A stretch of 5,956 nt of DNA, taken from the NCBI GenBank assembly GCA_021823555.1, contig JAKANW010000209.1, positions 1 through 5,956 on the forward strand, given 5' to 3'. The first letter of the stretch is position 1. Every line of letters begins with the position of its first letter. Both the position numbers and the translations under genes were made by a program. This document shows, in pieces, positions 5,233-5,956 of this stretch. The notes under the pieces were generated by a model. It searched no databases. It was not told the DNA's origin and saw nothing but the letters and a program-made list of their open reading frames with translations. Source of the DNA: Chloroflexota bacterium (GTDB taxonomy: Bacteria > Chloroflexota > Anaerolineae > Anaerolineales > Villigracilaceae).

Positions 5233-5266
5233 GCACGAGACGTTTGCATTCATCGTGCTTATTTTT
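5233..5266 (+). terminator. Terminator-like hairpin between the lamin-tail and mgtC-like genes
   Basis: GCACGA (5233-5238) pairs with TCGTGC (5253-5258) around a 14-base loop, and TTATTTTT follows at once. The stem is short, so strength is probably moderate. It argues that the two rightward genes are at least partly separate transcripts. Confidence 0.5.
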
Positions 5267-5277
5267 GGAAAGAATCG

Positions 5278-5283
5278 TAAAAT
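5278..5283 (+). promoter_or_regulatory. Candidate -10 element for a leaderless mgtC-like transcript
   Basis: TAAAAT ends six bases before the second of two adjacent ATG codons (5290), so initiation at normal distance would fall on that ATG. The only Shine-Dalgarno-like stretch (GGAAAG, 5268-5273) is 13 bases from the first ATG, which is far. No good -35 box is visible. The preceding terminator-like hairpin supports a separate promoter here. Confidence 0.3.
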
Positions 5284-5286
5284 ACA

Positions 5287-5928
5287 ATGATGAACATCCT
5301 CACCTCAGATCTCATTAAAATCGGCATCGCTGTCCTGGTGGGCGGCGTCATCGGCCTTGAACGCGAGTATCAATACAAGGCGGCTGGATTCCGCACCATC
5401 ATCCTGATCACCGTCGGCTCCACCCTCTACACCATCTTCTCCGTCATTCTGGCGGGGCCGAACGAGTACACCCGCATCGCCTCCAACATCGTGACCGGCA
5501 TCGGCTTCCTCGGCGCGGGGACCATCCTGCGCGAGGGCGGTCGCATCGGCGGGCTGACCACCGCCGCCACCATCTGGCTGGCCGCGGCGCTCGGCATGGG
5601 CATCGGCGCGAGTCAAATTGACTTTGTGCTGGCCGCCACTGGCATCATCCTCGTCATCCTGCTCATCTTTCCGCGCATGGTGGCGTGGGTTGACAGGATC
5701 CGCGAGGCGCGCACCTACAAGATCGAGATCTGCGGAGGCGACATCGCCCGCCTCGACCAGTTGCGAAACATGTTTAAAGCCTACCATTTACGCGTGGCAG
5801 AGACTCACATCGAACTTAATAGCGAATCGCTCCTCAGTGAATGGCGCACCGTGGGCGCGCCTTGGAATCAGGAGAAGTTTGTCAAAGCGCTGGCGCAGGA
5901 CAAATCCGTTTGCAGGCTGGAATATTAG
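5287..5928 (+). CDS. MgtC/SapB family membrane protein
   Basis: Inner-membrane protein of 213 aa with the MgtC/SapB signature. Seen in order: GLERE at 23-27, KAAGFRT at 31-37, a glycine-rich GIGFLGAGTILRE at 71-83, and GLTTAATIWLAAALGMGIG at 89-107. Roughly four to five hydrophobic segments lie between residues ~8 and 130 (at ~8-24, 36-56, 65-80, 92-106, 110-128). Residues ~140-213 are a soluble C-terminal tail, comparable in place to the small C-terminal domain of the family. Known members are linked to growth at low magnesium and, in some pathogens, to control of ATP synthase or survival in macrophages; the molecular activity of this general group is not settled. The start may be ATG 5287 or 5290. 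The gene is complete, with its stop at 5926-5928. Confidence 0.93.
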   Translation: MMNILTSDLIKIGIAVLVGGVIGLEREYQYKAAGFRTIILITVGSTLYTIFSVILAGPNEYTRIASNIVTGIGFLGAGTILREGGRIGGLTTAATIWLAAALGMGIGASQIDFVLAATGIILVILLIFPRMVAWVDRIREARTYKIEICGGDIARLDQLRNMFKAYHLRVAETHIELNSESLLSEWRTVGAPWNQEKFVKALAQDKSVCRLEY

Positions 5929-5956
5929 TCTGCGTAGTGGAAAACAAAAAGATTCT

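Overview
The window looks like a piece of a bacterial chromosome, most likely from Chloroflexota, class Anaerolineae. That placement is an inference. It rests on the mix of a TrmI-type tRNA methyltransferase, an extended dicluster ferredoxin, an Mn-type superoxide dismutase, and a surface protein with a Thr/Pro-rich stalk and a lamin-tail domain. No single sequence here proves it. Coding DNA is moderately GC-rich, while some promoter regions are AT-rich.

Layout from left to right. (1) 1-933: possibly the last codons of an upstream gene, then trmI on the + strand. (2) 934-1944: a small TPR-like/zinc-ribbon protein (+) lies between two inverted copies of a ~60-bp palindromic repeat. The ~300-bp tail region after it is full of hairpins and ends in a strong terminator serving the opposite strand. 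(3) 1945-3300: a leftward block, in transcription order a truncated universal-stress-protein remnant, sodA and a ferredoxin. Each has a strong Shine-Dalgarno and a recognisable promoter. sodA and the ferredoxin are separated by a terminator whose loop holds an exact TATAAT box, so the ferredoxin seems to be started from inside its neighbour's terminator. (4) 3301-5194: a divergent intergenic region, then a large + strand gene for a signal peptide, Thr/Pro stalk, lamin-tail domain and roughly eight-helix membrane domain. (5) 5195-5956: a terminator-like hairpin, then an MgtC/SapB-family membrane protein.

The leftward block fits a theme of oxidative stress and redox chemistry: superoxide removal, low-potential electron transfer and a Usp fragment. 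The two rightward membrane genes are adjacent, but a hairpin with a T tract lies between them and nothing shows that they work together. No transposase, CRISPR array, tRNA or rRNA was seen. The most unusual items are the lamin-tail/polytopic membrane fusion, the inverted palindromic repeats around the zinc-ribbon gene, the promoter nested in a terminator, and a ferredoxin with a CxxDxxC cluster motif.
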